Positions 10,000-20,355 are shown, numbered from the stretch's first letter. The stretch is DNA of 64,000 nucleotides from Prochlorococcus sp. AG-355-P16 (GCA_003278525.1 QCEQ01000003.1:62001-126000); one strand, 5' to 3'. Translations and numbers: made by a program. The notes: generated from the letters alone by a model not told the origin.

Positions 10000-11316
10000 T
10001 TAAGATTTATAAGAAATTATTGCAGAATAAAATCCATCACCAGGATAATCCAAGCTAGGTAAAATTTGCTTTTGGCTAACCAATTTTAAAGTTTTGTTTT
10101 TTTCAATAAATCTTTCAATTAATAGATTATTTTCATCGGGACAAATAGTACAAGTTGAATAAACTAAAGTGCCATCTTTTTTCAAAAGAGGGAAAATACT
10201 CTCCAAAAGTTTTTCTTGTAATAAAGTTAAAGATTTTATTTTTTCTTTACTTAAAGACCATCTAGAATCTGGATTCCTGGAAAGGGTTCCAATGCCCGAA
10301 CATGGAGCGTCTAATAAAATCTTATCAAAATAAGATATAAACTTAGGATTTAATTCAATCAAACTCGTAGCATCAGCCTTAAGGGTATTAACAGATTTCA
10401 AATTTAACCTTTCTAAATTTGATTGCAGTATTTTCAATCTTTTTGCTGATCTATCTACGGCAATGATTTCAGCACTATCATTTGTTAATTCTGCAAGGTG
10501 GGTAGACTTACTTCCTGGAGCTGCACAAGCATCTAAAATCTTTTCACCTTCTTTTGGATTTAAAAGAGGTGCTATCCACTGAGAAGATCTATCTTGAATT
10601 GTCCAAAGTCCATCACTATAACCTGGTAAATTTTTTATAGATCTTGGATTAGATTTTAAAGTAATTCCATTATGTAAATCATTAATAATTTCAGCATCAA
10701 TATTATTTTCATGAAGTACTTTCAAAAAGTTATCTAAATTAGTTTTTAATTGGTTAATTCTCAAATCAATTGATGGTTTTTTATTAAATGCCTTAATGAT
10801 ATTTTCACCCTCGCTATTGCCGACCCATCTATAAAGATCCTTCACAAGCCATAATGGAAATGATTCAAGATATGAAATTCTTTCTTTTCTATCAGAAGAT
10901 AATTCCGGAAAGATTTTTTGATCTAATTTTCTTGATGCATTTCTCAATATCGCATTAACAGTTCCAGCTAAACCATTTAAATCTGTTTTTTTAGCTACTT
11001 CTACAGTGGTAGAAATAGCAGCAGGAAATGGAATTTTATCCATTTTCAATAGTTGATACAAACCTATATGTAGAAGCCATCTTAACTTTGGAGGCTGCTT
11101 TTTATGAGTAATTTTTGATGTATGATCCGTCCAAAGATCAAGAAATTTTCTATACCTTATGCATCCAAAAGATAATTCCGTAATAAAAGCTATATCAAGA
11201 GGATTAAATTGATAATTTTTTAAAACCTTTTCAAGAGCATGATCAGAAAAATCACCAGAACTAACTTTTAATAAAATTTCCCAAGCTGCCTTTCTTTGTA
11301 AATATCCTATGCTCAA
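10000..11316 (-). CDS. rsmB: 16S rRNA (cytosine-967-C5)-methyltransferase RsmB
   Basis: Methylates C967 of 16S rRNA with SAM. The N-terminal NusB-like RNA-binding domain covers about residues 1-140. The C-terminal Rossmann methyltransferase has LDACAAPGSKSTHLAE for SAM binding. The two cysteines of the Nol1/Nop2/Sun mechanism lie in LDAPCSGIGTLSRNPD and YSTCTICPDEN. Length 438 is normal for the family. Confidence 0.95.
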   Translation of the reverse strand: MSIGYLQRKAAWEILLKVSSGDFSDHALEKVLKNYQFNPLDIAFITELSFGCIRYRKFLDLWTDHTSKITHKKQPPKLRWLLHIGLYQLLKMDKIPFPAAISTTVEVAKKTDLNGLAGTVNAILRNASRKLDQKIFPELSSDRKERISYLESFPLWLVKDLYRWVGNSEGENIIKAFNKKPSIDLRINQLKTNLDNFLKVLHENNIDAEIINDLHNGITLKSNPRSIKNLPGYSDGLWTIQDRSSQWIAPLLNPKEGEKILDACAAPGSKSTHLAELTNDSAEIIAVDRSAKRLKILQSNLERLNLKSVNTLKADATSLIELNPKFISYFDKILLDAPCSGIGTLSRNPDSRWSLSKEKIKSLTLLQEKLLESIFPLLKKDGTLVYSTCTICPDENNLLIERFIEKNKTLKLVSQKQILPSLDYPGDGFYSAIISYKS

Positions 11317-11367
11317 AATATAATTAATTTTTTAAATATAACTTTAATATACAAAAAATTCAAAAAT

Positions 11368-11529
11368 TTAAACTACTTTTTCAATTGCAGAATTAAACCA
11401 AATAAAACCTAAGATAGAAATAAGTGAAAGATTAAATCCTAAAAAAGGAAGGAATTTAAAGAATGGATTCTTTCCCGAAAAAATATTTTTTTCTCTTTTT
11501 GATACTGCATTATTAAAATAAAAACTTAT
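11368..11529 (-). other. open frame for a small membrane protein with no canonical start codon
   Basis: Immediately after the stop of the 59-residue gene at 11530, the same strand has an open frame of 53 codons. It ends KFLPFLGFNLSLISILGFIWFNSAIEKVV, with one clear hydrophobic helix. The frame is preceded by TGA and contains no ATG, GTG or TTG before the conserved-looking part (NNAVSKREKNIFSG). An ATG at this point is in the +1 frame. It is either a gene that lost its start, or it uses a non-standard start or a frameshift in the adjacent A/T runs. Confidence 0.35.
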
Positions 11530-11709
11530 TCAGGATTTCAAACGGCAACCAATATTGATAGATCCTGCATCAAGCATTCTGCCTAATTTAATTGCTATGG
11601 ATTCCTCCAGCCTAGTGAAATTAGATTGATGGGTAGTTATCCAATCTAATTCAGAAAAAGTGATGATTCCCGTCGAATTACTTTTTAAAAAAAGTGTCCC
11701 AATTTCCAT
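11530..11709 (-). CDS. conserved small hypothetical protein (59 aa)
   Basis: Starts MEIGTLFLKSNSTGIITFSELDWI and ends RMLDAGSINIGCRLKS. It is soluble, with no membrane segment. The composition is coding-like and it begins with ATG. The middle (TRLEESIAIKLGRMLDAG) is probably helical. I believe similar short proteins occur widely in marine picocyanobacteria, but the function is unknown. The open frame for a membrane peptide starts directly after its stop. Confidence 0.7.
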   Translation of the reverse strand: MEIGTLFLKSNSTGIITFSELDWITTHQSNFTRLEESIAIKLGRMLDAGSINIGCRLKS

Positions 11710-11814
11710 TAGATAAATCTAATTTTTTCTAAATTAACATCCGTACTTAATATTTCTTCATAACATAATATTCTTTTAATTTTTCAAAGACAACTTTAGG
11801 TTATTACTCTTAAT

Positions 11815-13305
11815 TTATTGAATATCTCTTAAAAATTTATCGGCTGTTTTTAAGTGATTATTAAATTTTTCCTCTGACATTTTATCGAGATTTCTCGTTA
11901 ACATTGCCAGACGATATTGCTTTCTAAAAAAGCTTTCATTATCTTTAATAAATTTCCAAAATAAGCCATCCCATATTTCACACCATGGGCCACTTTTGAA
12001 ATTAGACATTTTCTTTACATAATTAGAGCTTGATATATATGGCTTTGTTGAAAAGATACCTCCATCACTAAACTGACTCATTCCGTAAACATTTGGGACC
12101 ATAACCCAATCATAGGAATCAATAAACATTTCCATAAACCATTTATAAACTTGGTTGGGGTGAATTCTACATAGAAGCATAAAGTTGCCAACAATCATTA
12201 GCCTCTCAATATGATGACAATAACCAAATTTAATAATATTTTTTATAACAACGTCTACTGGTTCAATTCCTGTATTTCCTTGATAAAAAGATTTTGGAAT
12301 TGGCTTATCTTCAAAATTCCAAAAATTACTATTTCGCATCTTTGTTCCGTACTTTTTATAGACGAGGCAAATAAATTCCCTCCATCCAATAATTTGACGA
12401 ATAAAACCCTCTAGAGAGTTAATAGGAACATTATTATTTTTTGCAAAAAGTAATGCTTTATTTACTACTACATCTGGGGTTAATAAGCCGCTATTTAAGA
12501 GAGGAGAAAGTAAACTGTGCCATAAAAAAGAATTTTCTTTAGAAATAGCATCCTCATAATCTCCAAATAAGAAAAATCTATGTTTAAAAAAATCATTTAA
12601 CCATGCATCTGCCTCTTCAAAATTAGTTGGATATAAAAAGTTGTTACTTTCTCCAATAAACTCAATATCAAAATTGGATAATGACCTTTCTGCATTAACT
12701 ACAAATTTATTTTTTTGTAATTTAGGTGTATCGGGTATATTTATTTTTTTTGGTAATTTTTTTCTGTTCATTTCATCGAAACTCCATTTACCACCTTCAG
12801 GTGTATCATCAGGATTAACTAATATCTTTTGGCTCTTTCTTTGATTCTCATAAAATCTCCCCATAAGAGGTTTTTTTGTATTTGATGCAAATAAATCTTT
12901 TAAATCTTCACTGCTCATAAACATAGGAGAAGGCAAAATATTTAAAGCTAAATTATTACTTTCAACAAAATTATTAATCCTCTTCATTATTAAAAAATCA
13001 TGAGGGTCAATGAGATTTATTTTCTGATATTTATTTTTAATAAGTTCCGATAAGTGATCAACTGTAGAAACATTAGTCTTGTTTTCGATATATAAAACTT
13101 TAAAGCCAGATATTTCTAAATAATTTTTATAAGCGAGCATAGATGCTCTATGAAAAACTAACTTATTTTTATGGTTAATTAATTTATGAAATTTATCATT
13201 TCCAAAAAATAATGAGTCTTCCAAAATCAAAACTTCACAATTTATTTTTAAGATTGGGCTTTCTCTAAAAAGTTGATTGGGGAAAATAATTGATATTTGT
13301 TTCAT
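11815..13305 (-). CDS. PhrB/CryB-type photolyase-related protein, apparently lacking the Fe-S cysteines
   Basis: FAD-dependent cryptochrome/photolyase of the prokaryotic (6-4) photolyase group, which repairs UV photoproducts. The 496-residue protein begins [12 protein letters not shown]. It has [26 protein letters not shown] (the HHxxR motif), [28 protein letters not shown] and [10 protein letters not shown]. Canonical members place CxxC and a further Cys just after that last motif to bind a [4Fe-4S] cluster. Here that stretch reads [16 protein letters not shown] with a single Cys. Its ATG overlaps the stop of the DUF2256 gene (ATGA), so it is the last gene of a four-gene operon. Confidence 0.88.
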   Translation of the reverse strand: MKQISIIFPNQLFRESPILKINCEVLILEDSLFFGNDKFHKLINHKNKLVFHRASMLAYKNYLEISGFKVLYIENKTNVSTVDHLSELIKNKYQKINLIDPHDFLIMKRINNFVESNNLALNILPSPMFMSSEDLKDLFASNTKKPLMGRFYENQRKSQKILVNPDDTPEGGKWSFDEMNRKKLPKKINIPDTPKLQKNKFVVNAERSLSNFDIEFIGESNNFLYPTNFEEADAWLNDFFKHRFFLFGDYEDAISKENSFLWHSLLSPLLNSGLLTPDVVVNKALLFAKNNNVPINSLEGFIRQIIGWREFICLVYKKYGTKMRNSNFWNFEDKPIPKSFYQGNTGIEPVDVVIKNIIKFGYCHHIERLMIVGNFMLLCRIHPNQVYKWFMEMFIDSYDWVMVPNVYGMSQFSDGGIFSTKPYISSSNYVKKMSNFKSGPWCEIWDGLFWKFIKDNESFFRKQYRLAMLTRNLDKMSEEKFNNHLKTADKFLRDIQ

Positions 13306-13433
13306 CTTTGCGACTTCCTGTTACTGCATCTTTTTGAACAGTAGATAACATCATCCCAACAGTTTTTCCATTTTTTACGCCATTCAAATGGCCTATTGCA
13401 AACAGGACAAGTTTTAGTAGAAAGATTTTTCAA
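13302..13433 (-). CDS. DUF2256 small zinc-ribbon-like protein
   Basis: Protein of 43 residues read from a [21 protein letters not shown] then [12 protein letters not shown]. This is the DUF2256 pattern, with a CxxC and a CxxxC able to bind zinc. It overlaps the photolyase start by 4 bp, implying translational coupling. DUF2256 proteins are often found beside or fused to photolyase/cryptochrome genes (established association), but their role is unknown. Confidence 0.85.
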   Translation of the reverse strand: MKNLSTKTCPVCNRPFEWRKKWKNCWDDVIYCSKRCSNRKSQR

Positions 13434-13436
13434 AAT

Positions 13437-13673
13437 TTATAATTTTCTTTTATGAGTAGATTTAAATCTAGTTGAATCTTTAAGGGCCATATGTTTTGTA
13501 TTTCTTCCCGAAACTCTCTTTCTCCAGACTTTGAAAGATTTGGGTTTAAGATTTTGACGCATAATTTTTATCGCATCTTCCTCTTTTAAACCAAATTGAT
13601 ACTCGATAGCTTCAAAGGGTGTTCTATCTTCCCAACACATTTCTATTATTCTGTCTATATCGATACTTTCCAT
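13437..13673 (-). CDS. DUF2805 / TIGR03643 family protein
   Basis: Basic protein of 78 residues: IDRIIEMCWEDRTPFEAIEYQFGLKEEDAIKIMR, then RKRVSGRNTKH. The first half looks like a helix-turn-helix; the second is rich in Lys and Arg. It lies 3 bp downstream of the DCC-protein gene and 3 bp upstream of the DUF2256 gene, in a photolyase operon. This is a recurring neighbourhood in bacteria, which suggests a shared role with the photolyase. The function is not established. Confidence 0.85.
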   Translation of the reverse strand: MESIDIDRIIEMCWEDRTPFEAIEYQFGLKEEDAIKIMRQNLKPKSFKVWRKRVSGRNTKHMALKDSTRFKSTHKRKL

Positions 13674-13675
13674 AT

Positions 13676-14068
13676 TTATTGTTCACATTGTGAGGTACAA
13701 AGTTTTTCAATATCGGATCTACCTGTAATTTGAAGTCTATATTTTGCCCAATATCTGTAAACCAATCTCAATAATGGAGATAAGAGCTTAATCTTCAAGG
13801 GATAATAAACCCAACCTAAACCAACTAATTCATAAGAATATGCAAGTACATCTAGTCCCCTAATAATTTCACCATTTTCAATAATCCCATGCAGGTTTGA
13901 CATAGCTTCTGAATATGAGATGTCATTAAAAAGACTTTGATCATAATCCTTACTATTAATATCTATAAATGCAATTTGATTTAAGGTATCTCTTTTTTTA
14001 AGAAAATTTGTTTCCCTCAAACAAAGTGGACAACCACCATCGAATAAAAAGGTTAATTTATTTTTCAT
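13676..14068 (-). CDS. DCC-family thiol-disulfide oxidoreductase-like protein (DUF393)
   Basis: Begins NKLTFLFDGGCPLCLRETNFL, the hallmark DGxCPLC of the DUF393/DCC family, a thioredoxin-like redox group. The middle has GIIENGEIIRGLDVLAYSYELVGLGW, and a C-terminal CTSQCEQ may add a second redox pair. A TTG at 14080 gives four more residues; the ATG at 14068 is preferred. It is the first gene of the operon running to the photolyase. Confidence 0.85.
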   Translation of the reverse strand: MKNKLTFLFDGGCPLCLRETNFLKKRDTLNQIAFIDINSKDYDQSLFNDISYSEAMSNLHGIIENGEIIRGLDVLAYSYELVGLGWVYYPLKIKLLSPLLRLVYRYWAKYRLQITGRSDIEKLCTSQCEQ

Positions 14069-14198
14069 ATTTTTATTCAAATATAGAAATTAAATTACTT
14101 TTTTGTGGAATAAAAAATTTTTTTTAGAGTACAAGCTTTATAAAGCCTTAATAATTGCCAGTTCTAATTTAGTGAAATTATATTATCTTATTAATTAA

Positions 14199-14232
14199 TA
14201 AACCATTGATTAAGGGATACATCAATGGTTTA
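14199..14232 (-). terminator. perfect 12-bp inverted repeat, probable terminator
   Basis: TAAACCATTGAT and its exact complement ATCAATGGTTTA are separated by 10 bp. It lies 14 bp after the stop of the leftward gene at 14246-14449. There is no long T-run on that strand, so a terminator role is likely but not certain. Confidence 0.5.
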
Positions 14233-14245
14233 AAACTATTTATGA

Positions 14246-14449
14246 TCAGTCATCTAGAAGATGAACTCCTTCTCCTATGTCAGGAGTAAATTTACAATAT
14301 TTTTCAAAAATAAGTCCAACACCTCGCATTTTTTCTCCCAATTCATCGTTAAATTTATTCCATTCTTCCGATTCACGATCAGGTAAATCCCACCCTTGTT
14401 TTTCTACCATGCTTGTTATTAATGTATAGTCCCATTCTATGTATGCCAT
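14246..14449 (-). CDS. conserved hypothetical protein (67 aa)
   Basis: Acidic soluble protein: MAYIEWDYTLITSMVEKQGWDLPDRESEEWNKF, ending FTPDIGEGVHLLDD. There is no membrane segment and no known motif. It is a single leftward gene between the photolyase operon and the divergent trmH. The function is unknown. Confidence 0.7.
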   Translation of the reverse strand: MAYIEWDYTLITSMVEKQGWDLPDRESEEWNKFNDELGEKMRGVGLIFEKYCKFTPDIGEGVHLLDD

Positions 14450-14545
14450 TGAGTTAATTTAAACTACCAAAATATTATAAACCAAGAGATTTAATAGGTA
14501 ATCAATATTTTTTGAATATAATTTAAAAGTGTGAAAAAATTATAA

Positions 14546-15217
14546 ATGTCAATTTTGCCGAGAAGATTTGAACGAATCAAAAATGTTTTAGATTGCAGAA
14601 TGAAAAACTTGACTGTTTTAGTTGAGGATGTCAATAAACCACATAATTTATCGGCGATATTAAGGACATGTGATGCGGCAGGAGTTTTCGAAGCAAATTT
14701 TATTAGCAAAACGAATGCCGTTAAGACTTTTAATAGTACAGCTCAAGGAAGTCAAAAATGGGTAAAACTGAATAATCATGAAAACACTATCACTGCAATA
14801 TCTGATTTAAAGAATAAGGGCTTTAAATTATATGGAACGACTCTTAATAGTGAATCAGTAGATTATAGAAATTTTGATTATTCTCAAAATACATGTTTTG
14901 TTTTAGGAGCAGAAAAATGGGGACTAAGTAAAGAACTTATATCAATGGTTGATCAATCAATTTTTATACCTATGAGAGGTATGGTTCAATCTCTGAATGT
15001 TTCAGTTGCTGCTTCTATATTATTATTTGAAGCTGTTCGCCAAAGAAAAAATAAAGGTATATTGCCCGCTAATGGAGAAGGGTTAAATATGGATGAATAT
15101 CAAAAAACACTTTTTGAATGGTGTTACCCAGAATTAGCTGCGATGTATAAAAAATCATCTAAAGAATATCCAAAGTTGAATGATCAAGGAGAACTTGATC
15201 CTGTTACAGATAACTAA
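14546..15217 (+). CDS. trmH: tRNA (guanosine(18)-2'-O)-methyltransferase
   Basis: SPOUT-class enzyme that 2'-O-methylates G18 in the tRNA D-loop. The three SpoU motifs are visible: NLSAILRTCDAAGV near residue 35, VLGAEKWGLSKELI near residue 118, and PMRGMVQSLNVSVAASILLFEAVRQR near residue 142. The C-terminal extension after residue 175 (WCYPELAAMYKK) is typical of TrmH. It is convergent with the ABC permease gene. Confidence 0.93.
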   Translation: MSILPRRFERIKNVLDCRMKNLTVLVEDVNKPHNLSAILRTCDAAGVFEANFISKTNAVKTFNSTAQGSQKWVKLNNHENTITAISDLKNKGFKLYGTTLNSESVDYRNFDYSQNTCFVLGAEKWGLSKELISMVDQSIFIPMRGMVQSLNVSVAASILLFEAVRQRKNKGILPANGEGLNMDEYQKTLFEWCYPELAAMYKKSSKEYPKLNDQGELDPVTDN

Positions 15218-15219
15218 AT

Positions 15220-16065
15220 TTATTCAGAATTTTGACTATCAAAAATTTCTTCAAGGTCCTCTCCGATAAAAGAAAGACCTAAAACTAAGAAAAACATTGC
15301 CAAACCTGGGAACAAAGCCGTCCACCAGATACCTGTAGGTAAAGCGGCAAGAGCCAGATTTAAATCACTTCCCCACTCTGGGACATCCGCAGGAACGCCA
15401 AGGCCTAAAAATCCTAAACTTCCTAATACCAAAACAGCATCTGCAGCATTTAGGGTAAGCAGAATAGGCAATGGTGTTATTACATTGGGGAGAATATATT
15501 TAAAAATAATTTTTTTAACATCAGCTCCTGCAACTTGAGCTGCCTCCACATAAGTTTCGGATTTAACCAATATTGTCTGATTTCTGATTAATCTAAAATA
15601 TTGAGGAGAGTAAACAATACACAATGCCAAAGCCGCGTTAAGGATACCCTTACCCAATACAAAAGCCACAACAACTGAAAGTAAAATTACAGGTATTGAA
15701 AAAATAGTATCCATTATTAGTGATAAGCATTTATCAAAAAAACCACCAAAATATCCACTTAATAATCCCAATGGCAAACCCAAACTTAATGAAAAAAGAA
15801 TAGCCAAGAATACAACTTCTATCGCTAATGATGATCCTTGCAAAGTTCTTAAGCAAACATCTCTTCCTAATCTATCTGTGCCACAAAAATGATTAAGAGA
15901 AGGAGGGGCAAAGATATCATTGCTTAACATTGAAAATGAATAGCCAAAAAAATTATTGGCCTCTAAAAATTTCATTATTAAAACAACAAGAAGATAAAAA
16001 AGTACAATTAAAAATCCAGTTTTTCTGATATTTGCGCCGACACGATTAAATGAGTTAATATCCAA
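15220..16065 (-). CDS. ABC transporter permease, peptide/nickel (DppC) type
   Basis: Inner-membrane permease of 281 residues with about 6 helices and the binding-protein-dependent transport signature EAAQVAGADVKKIIFKYILPNVITPL. The N-terminal CGTDRLGRDVCLRTLQGS motif is characteristic of DppC/OppC. The start is a TTG. Its partner permease and ATPases are not adjacent, so the substrate remains open. Confidence 0.9.
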   Translation of the reverse strand: MDINSFNRVGANIRKTGFLIVLFYLLVVLIMKFLEANNFFGYSFSMLSNDIFAPPSLNHFCGTDRLGRDVCLRTLQGSSLAIEVVFLAILFSLSLGLPLGLLSGYFGGFFDKCLSLIMDTIFSIPVILLSVVVAFVLGKGILNAALALCIVYSPQYFRLIRNQTILVKSETYVEAAQVAGADVKKIIFKYILPNVITPLPILLTLNAADAVLVLGSLGFLGLGVPADVPEWGSDLNLALAALPTGIWWTALFPGLAMFFLVLGLSFIGEDLEEIFDSQNSE

Positions 16066-16144
16066 AATCTTTTTTTAAAGATATAAATGAAATATACCCA
16101 ATTCTTTTAAAAATAAATAGCTATAAATTTTAAATTAAAAGAAA

Positions 16145-17953
16145 TTACTGGTTTAATTTCAAGACTGCCATAAAAGCTTCTTGAGGGACTTCAACTTTAC
16201 CCATTGCCTTCATCCTCTTTTTACCTTTGGCTTGTTTCTTTAAAAGTTTCTTTTTCCTAGAAATATCCCCGCCATAACATTTAGATAAAACATCTTTTCG
16301 CAAAGCACTTATGCTTTCACTTGCAATAATCCTGCTACCGATTGATGCTTGAATAGGTATTTTAAATTGTTGTTTTGGAATAAGTTCTTTTAATTTCTCA
16401 ACTAAACTTCTGCCAATTCCATAAGCCTTATCTTTATGAACAATAGAAGTTAATGGATCTGCTCTTTCTGAATTTATTAGAACATCTAATCTAACAAGGT
16501 CATTTTTTCTATAGCCAATCAAATGATATTCCATTGATGCATACCCTTGGGTTCTACTTTTCATTTGATCAAAGAAATCTGTAACAACTTCTGCTAATGG
16601 AATTTCATAAATCAAGGTAACTCGATCTGTTGTTATGTATTTCATATCTATAAATACACCCCTTCTTTCCTGACATAAACCCATTAATGTTCCATTAAAT
16701 TCATTGGGAGCATAAATTTCCATTTTCACATAAGGCTCTTCTATTGATTCTCTAAGTTGTGGATCAGGAATTGTAGAAGGATTATCAATAAAGATATGTT
16801 CCTGCTGATTTAAATTAACTTTATAAATAACTGATGGTGCCGTTACGATTAGATCCAAGTCATATTCTCTTTCTAATCTTTCTTGAACAATCTCCATATG
16901 AAGAAGTCCTAGGAATCCACACCTAAATCCGAAGCCCATTGCGCTACTGGTTTCGGGCTCATATTTTAAAGCTGCATCAGATAATTGTAATTTTTCTAGT
17001 GATACTCTTAAATCTGGGAATTGATCAGCATCAGTCGGGAATAAGCCACAAAAAACCATAGGATTTGCTGTCTTATATCCAGGCAAAGGATCATTGGCAG
17101 GTGAATTTAAAAGAGTAATCGTATCTCCTACTCTCGCATCAGCAACTGATTTTATAGAAGCAGCTAAATAACCAACTTCTCCTGCATGTAATTCATCAAC
17201 TTGCTGCTGATCAGGCGCCATTATTCCTATCTCATCTAGTTCATAATTTTTCTTACTTGCCATTAATAATATTTTTTCTCTCTTATTTAAAGACCCAGAT
17301 ATTACCCTGAAATAAACAATAACTCCCCTGTACGGATCATAATAAGAATCAAAAATCAGTGCCTTTGTAGGAAGTTTAATTTCATCTTGAGGAGGAGGTA
17401 CTCTTCTCACGATTGCTTCCAAAATATTTTTAATACCAACTCCAGTTTTTGCTGAACAATTTATTGCATTAGATGTATCAAGTCCAATAATTTCCTCTAT
17501 TTCTTGTTTTATTTTTTCAGCATCAGCCCCTGGTAAATCAACTTTATTTAAAACAGGAATTATTTCAAGATTATTCTCTATGGCAAGATAAACATTAGCT
17601 AAGGTTTGAGCTTCTACTCCTTGACTTGCATCAACAACAAGTAAGGCGCCTTCACAAGCTTGAAGAGATCTACTAACCTCATAAGAGAAATCAACATGCC
17701 CAGGAGTATCTATTAAGTTCAAAACATATTCTTGGGAATCGTCAGCTTTATATTTCATCCTAGCGGCCTGTAACTTGATAGTAATTCCTCTCTCTCTTTC
17801 AAGATCCATACTGTCCAAAAATTGTTCTTGCATATCCCTTTGCTGCACAGTACCAGTATCTTGAAGCAACCTATCTGCAAGGGTAGATTTACCATGGTCA
17901 ATATGAGCGATTATGCAGAAATTTCTAATTTTTGAAACCGATATATCAGTCAT
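16145..17953 (-). CDS. lepA: elongation factor 4 (LepA)
   Basis: Ribosomal GTPase that remodels stalled or mis-translocated ribosomes. The G1 loop [14 protein letters not shown] is near residue 15, [12 protein letters not shown] is G3 and NKVDLPGAD is G4. The LepA-specific C-terminal domain carries the [24 protein letters not shown] tail region. Length 602 is standard. It is a stand-alone leftward gene. Confidence 0.98.
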   Translation of the reverse strand: MTDISVSKIRNFCIIAHIDHGKSTLADRLLQDTGTVQQRDMQEQFLDSMDLERERGITIKLQAARMKYKADDSQEYVLNLIDTPGHVDFSYEVSRSLQACEGALLVVDASQGVEAQTLANVYLAIENNLEIIPVLNKVDLPGADAEKIKQEIEEIIGLDTSNAINCSAKTGVGIKNILEAIVRRVPPPQDEIKLPTKALIFDSYYDPYRGVIVYFRVISGSLNKREKILLMASKKNYELDEIGIMAPDQQQVDELHAGEVGYLAASIKSVADARVGDTITLLNSPANDPLPGYKTANPMVFCGLFPTDADQFPDLRVSLEKLQLSDAALKYEPETSSAMGFGFRCGFLGLLHMEIVQERLEREYDLDLIVTAPSVIYKVNLNQQEHIFIDNPSTIPDPQLRESIEEPYVKMEIYAPNEFNGTLMGLCQERRGVFIDMKYITTDRVTLIYEIPLAEVVTDFFDQMKSRTQGYASMEYHLIGYRKNDLVRLDVLINSERADPLTSIVHKDKAYGIGRSLVEKLKELIPKQQFKIPIQASIGSRIIASESISALRKDVLSKCYGGDISRKKKLLKKQAKGKKRMKAMGKVEVPQEAFMAVLKLNQ

Positions 17954-18008
17954 ATAGAAAGAAAAATTCTCCTCTTATTTCATCTTGATTAATATTAGCT
18001 AATTAGAA

Positions 18009-19505
18009 TTATGGATGGAAACCAAAAATGGAATTGTTTCTTTTTTTAATTTCTTTTATGAAGGTACTGTTTTTTTCAGAGGCTGTTCGTTCTGGATAAA
18101 TTAAGTCATTTATTTTTTTCTTTAGATTATGCTTGTCGTTTAAAAATAAGACTGATTTTTCTAGAACCTCAACCATAATTGAGACCGCAGTACTTGCTCC
18201 GGGAGATGCTCCTAACAAAGCAGATAATGATCCATCAGATGAATTCACAATCTCAGTTCCAAATTTCAAAGAGCCCCCGCCTTTAGTTTTTTTAATTATT
18301 TGGACTCTTTGACCAGCATTCTTTAAATACCAATCAGAAGGATTAGCTGATGGCATCATATTCTTTAAATTCTCAACTCTTGAGTTATGGCTCTTTAATG
18401 ATTGTGATATTAGGTAATTAATTAAATCGTTGTTCTTGAAACCAACGTCTAACATAGAAAATATATTATTCTTTTTAATTGAACTAAATAGGTCAAAGTA
18501 TGAACTTTGTTTTAAAAATTTCGTTGTAAATCCAGCAAAAGGTCCATATAAAAGAAGTTTTTTATTATCAATCCATCTGGTGTCTAGATGAGGCACAGAC
18601 ATTGGTGGCGATCCAATATCAGCTTTACCATAAACTTTTGAGTTATGTTTTTCTGTTAGATCTTTTTTCTCGCAAATAAGCCATTTCCCACTAACAGGAA
18701 ATCCACCATAACTTTTTGCTTCTGGAATTTTTGATTTTTGCAAATAATTAATTGTTTTTCCACCAGCACCAAGAAAAACATAGCCAGTTCTAATTGAAGT
18801 TTTTCTACCTTCAGAACTAATTTCTAGTTCCCATTGTTTTTTATCAATTTTCTTTAAATCTATTAATTCTGTTTTGTATCTAATTTCAACATTTTTGTTT
18901 AAGGAAACTAATGACAAATACTCTTTAGTTAAAGCCTCAAAATTAATATCAGTTCCTCTGCCTATTCTGGTAGCAGCAATTTGAGTGGATGGATTTCTAT
19001 CTTTTGTTATTAGAGGAGCCCATGATGAAATTTCATCAAAAGATGTAGAAAATTCCATATCGATAAATTCAGGATTTTCGGTCATTTTCTGAAATCTTTT
19101 TTTTAAAAAAGAAATATTATCCTGACCAGACACAAAGCTAATATGAGGAATAAATTTTAGAAACTTCTTAATATCAATTTTCCCTGCTTCATACAATGAG
19201 GCCCATAAAGACATGGATGTTTCAAAAGAACGATTTATTGAGAGCGCTTTATCTATTTTTAGATTTCCTTTTTCATCTAAAGGGGTATAGTTTAATTCGC
19301 AATTAGCCGCATGTCCTGTACCTGCATTATTAAAAGCGCCAGTACTTTCACTTCCTGGAGCATTTAATTTTTCTATAATAAGAAATTTTATATCTGGTAA
19401 AACTTCTGAAATTAGAAGGGCTAAAGTACTACTCATTATCCCTCCTCCTACTAAGACTGCATCAAAGTAGCTATTGTCATTAGTGGGATTTTTAGATGAA
19501 GTCAC
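18009..19505 (-). CDS. mqo: malate:quinone oxidoreductase
   Basis: FAD enzyme at the membrane face that oxidises malate to oxaloacetate and reduces quinone. The FAD dinucleotide motif [18 protein letters not shown] is at residues 14-31, followed by [17 protein letters not shown], a diagnostic Mqo stretch. Near the end, [18 protein letters not shown] closes the fold. The start is GTG at 19505. Length 498 matches the family. Confidence 0.95.
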   Translation of the reverse strand: MTSSKNPTNDNSYFDAVLVGGGIMSSTLALLISEVLPDIKFLIIEKLNAPGSESTGAFNNAGTGHAANCELNYTPLDEKGNLKIDKALSINRSFETSMSLWASLYEAGKIDIKKFLKFIPHISFVSGQDNISFLKKRFQKMTENPEFIDMEFSTSFDEISSWAPLITKDRNPSTQIAATRIGRGTDINFEALTKEYLSLVSLNKNVEIRYKTELIDLKKIDKKQWELEISSEGRKTSIRTGYVFLGAGGKTINYLQKSKIPEAKSYGGFPVSGKWLICEKKDLTEKHNSKVYGKADIGSPPMSVPHLDTRWIDNKKLLLYGPFAGFTTKFLKQSSYFDLFSSIKKNNIFSMLDVGFKNNDLINYLISQSLKSHNSRVENLKNMMPSANPSDWYLKNAGQRVQIIKKTKGGGSLKFGTEIVNSSDGSLSALLGASPGASTAVSIMVEVLEKSVLFLNDKHNLKKKINDLIYPERTASEKNSTFIKEIKKRNNSIFGFHP

Positions 19506-19575
19506 AACAGAAAATTATCTTTTTTGCAATTAATCAGATTTCTTTCTAGGCTTATTATAAAGTTAATCCAAAATT

Positions 19576-19821
19576 ATGAGTACTGAAACACTCTCGCTGA
19601 CAAACGAAAATGTAGAAAAAGTCCTTGACGAGCTAAGACCTTTTCTAATTTCTGATGGAGGTAATGTAGAGATTGCAGAAATAGATGGTCCAATTGTCAA
19701 AGTCAGACTTCAAGGAGCATGTGGTAGTTGCCCAAGTAGCACTATGACTCTCAAAATGGGTATTGAAAGAAAGTTAAAAGAAATGATTCCTGAAATAAGC
19801 GAAGTTGTTCAGGTTTTATAA
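19576..19821 (+). CDS. NifU-like iron-sulfur scaffold (Nfu domain)
   Basis: Single Nfu domain of 81 residues that carries an Fe-S cluster on the CxxC of [16 protein letters not shown]. The start of the domain, [17 protein letters not shown], is textbook. In cyanobacteria this short protein (NfuA/NifU) supplies clusters, including those of photosystem I (family knowledge). It is divergent from mqo. Confidence 0.95.
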   Translation: MSTETLSLTNENVEKVLDELRPFLISDGGNVEIAEIDGPIVKVRLQGACGSCPSSTMTLKMGIERKLKEMIPEISEVVQVL

Positions 19822-19842
19822 AAATTTTTTAACTGAAATATA

Positions 19843-20100
19843 TTATTTAGTTTTTAATTCCTTCAACAAAGATGATTCCATATCAAGGCAATCAATTGGA
19901 AGTCCTTGACCAATAGCGATTAAAAGAGGTGCAAGAATTCCTAAAGTAAAAACTAAATTTGATTGGCTTACATCATATTTACTCAAAGTAAAAGTTATCA
20001 AATAAATAATTGAAAAATAAGCATGTAGTGAAAAAAATTCTTTTGGCTTTAACACTGGCCACCTTAAAGTATTTCCCAAGAAATATAAAAAACCTGTCAT
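19843..20100 (-). CDS. conserved small membrane protein (85 aa)
   Basis: Hydrophobic protein with two to three predicted membrane helices (YFSIIYLITFTL and LVFTLGILAPLLIAIGQGL), ending with a charged tail SLLKELKTK. There is no recognised family. It is convergent with nfu. The function is unknown. Confidence 0.65.
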   Translation of the reverse strand: MTGFLYFLGNTLRWPVLKPKEFFSLHAYFSIIYLITFTLSKYDVSQSNLVFTLGILAPLLIAIGQGLPIDCLDMESSLLKELKTK

Positions 20101-20226
20101 AAATAAATAGTTACATGAAGATTAAACCAAATATAAACATAATCCTTTTTAGAGACTATTTATAAAAAAATTTACCTAAGATAATAATTAAAAAAACATT
20201 AAATCTTAGTTTCTATTTGTAAAAGC

Positions 20227-20256
20227 TAGACATGCAGTTAAAAATACGCTTATAAT
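20227..20256 (+). promoter_or_regulatory. putative sigma-70 promoter of the DUF4278 gene
   Basis: TAGACA (20227-20232), an 18-bp spacer and TATAAT (20251-20256) precede the DUF4278 gene and its leader. A start point near 20263 would give a transcript beginning at the hairpin GTAGC-AATC-GCTAC (20263-20267 paired with 20272-20276). Confidence 0.55.
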
Positions 20257-20262
20257 AATTTT

Positions 20263-20355
20263 GTAGCAATCGCTACTTTTTCGTTCACCCTCATTTGAGG
20301 GCGCAGTTCGAGTCATACCATGGAACGGGGGATGGCCGTGTTGTCACATCGAAAC
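20263..20355 (+). promoter_or_regulatory. GC-richer structured 5' leader of the DUF4278 gene
   Basis: The leader contains two hairpins: GTAGC/GCTAC at 20263-20276 and the perfect CCCTCA-TT-TGAGGG at 20288-20301. The rest is notably richer in G and C than the surroundings. An upstream in-frame ATG at 20320 would add MERGMAVLSHRN to the protein. The segment could be a regulatory leader or the 5' part of a small RNA. Confidence 0.4.
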
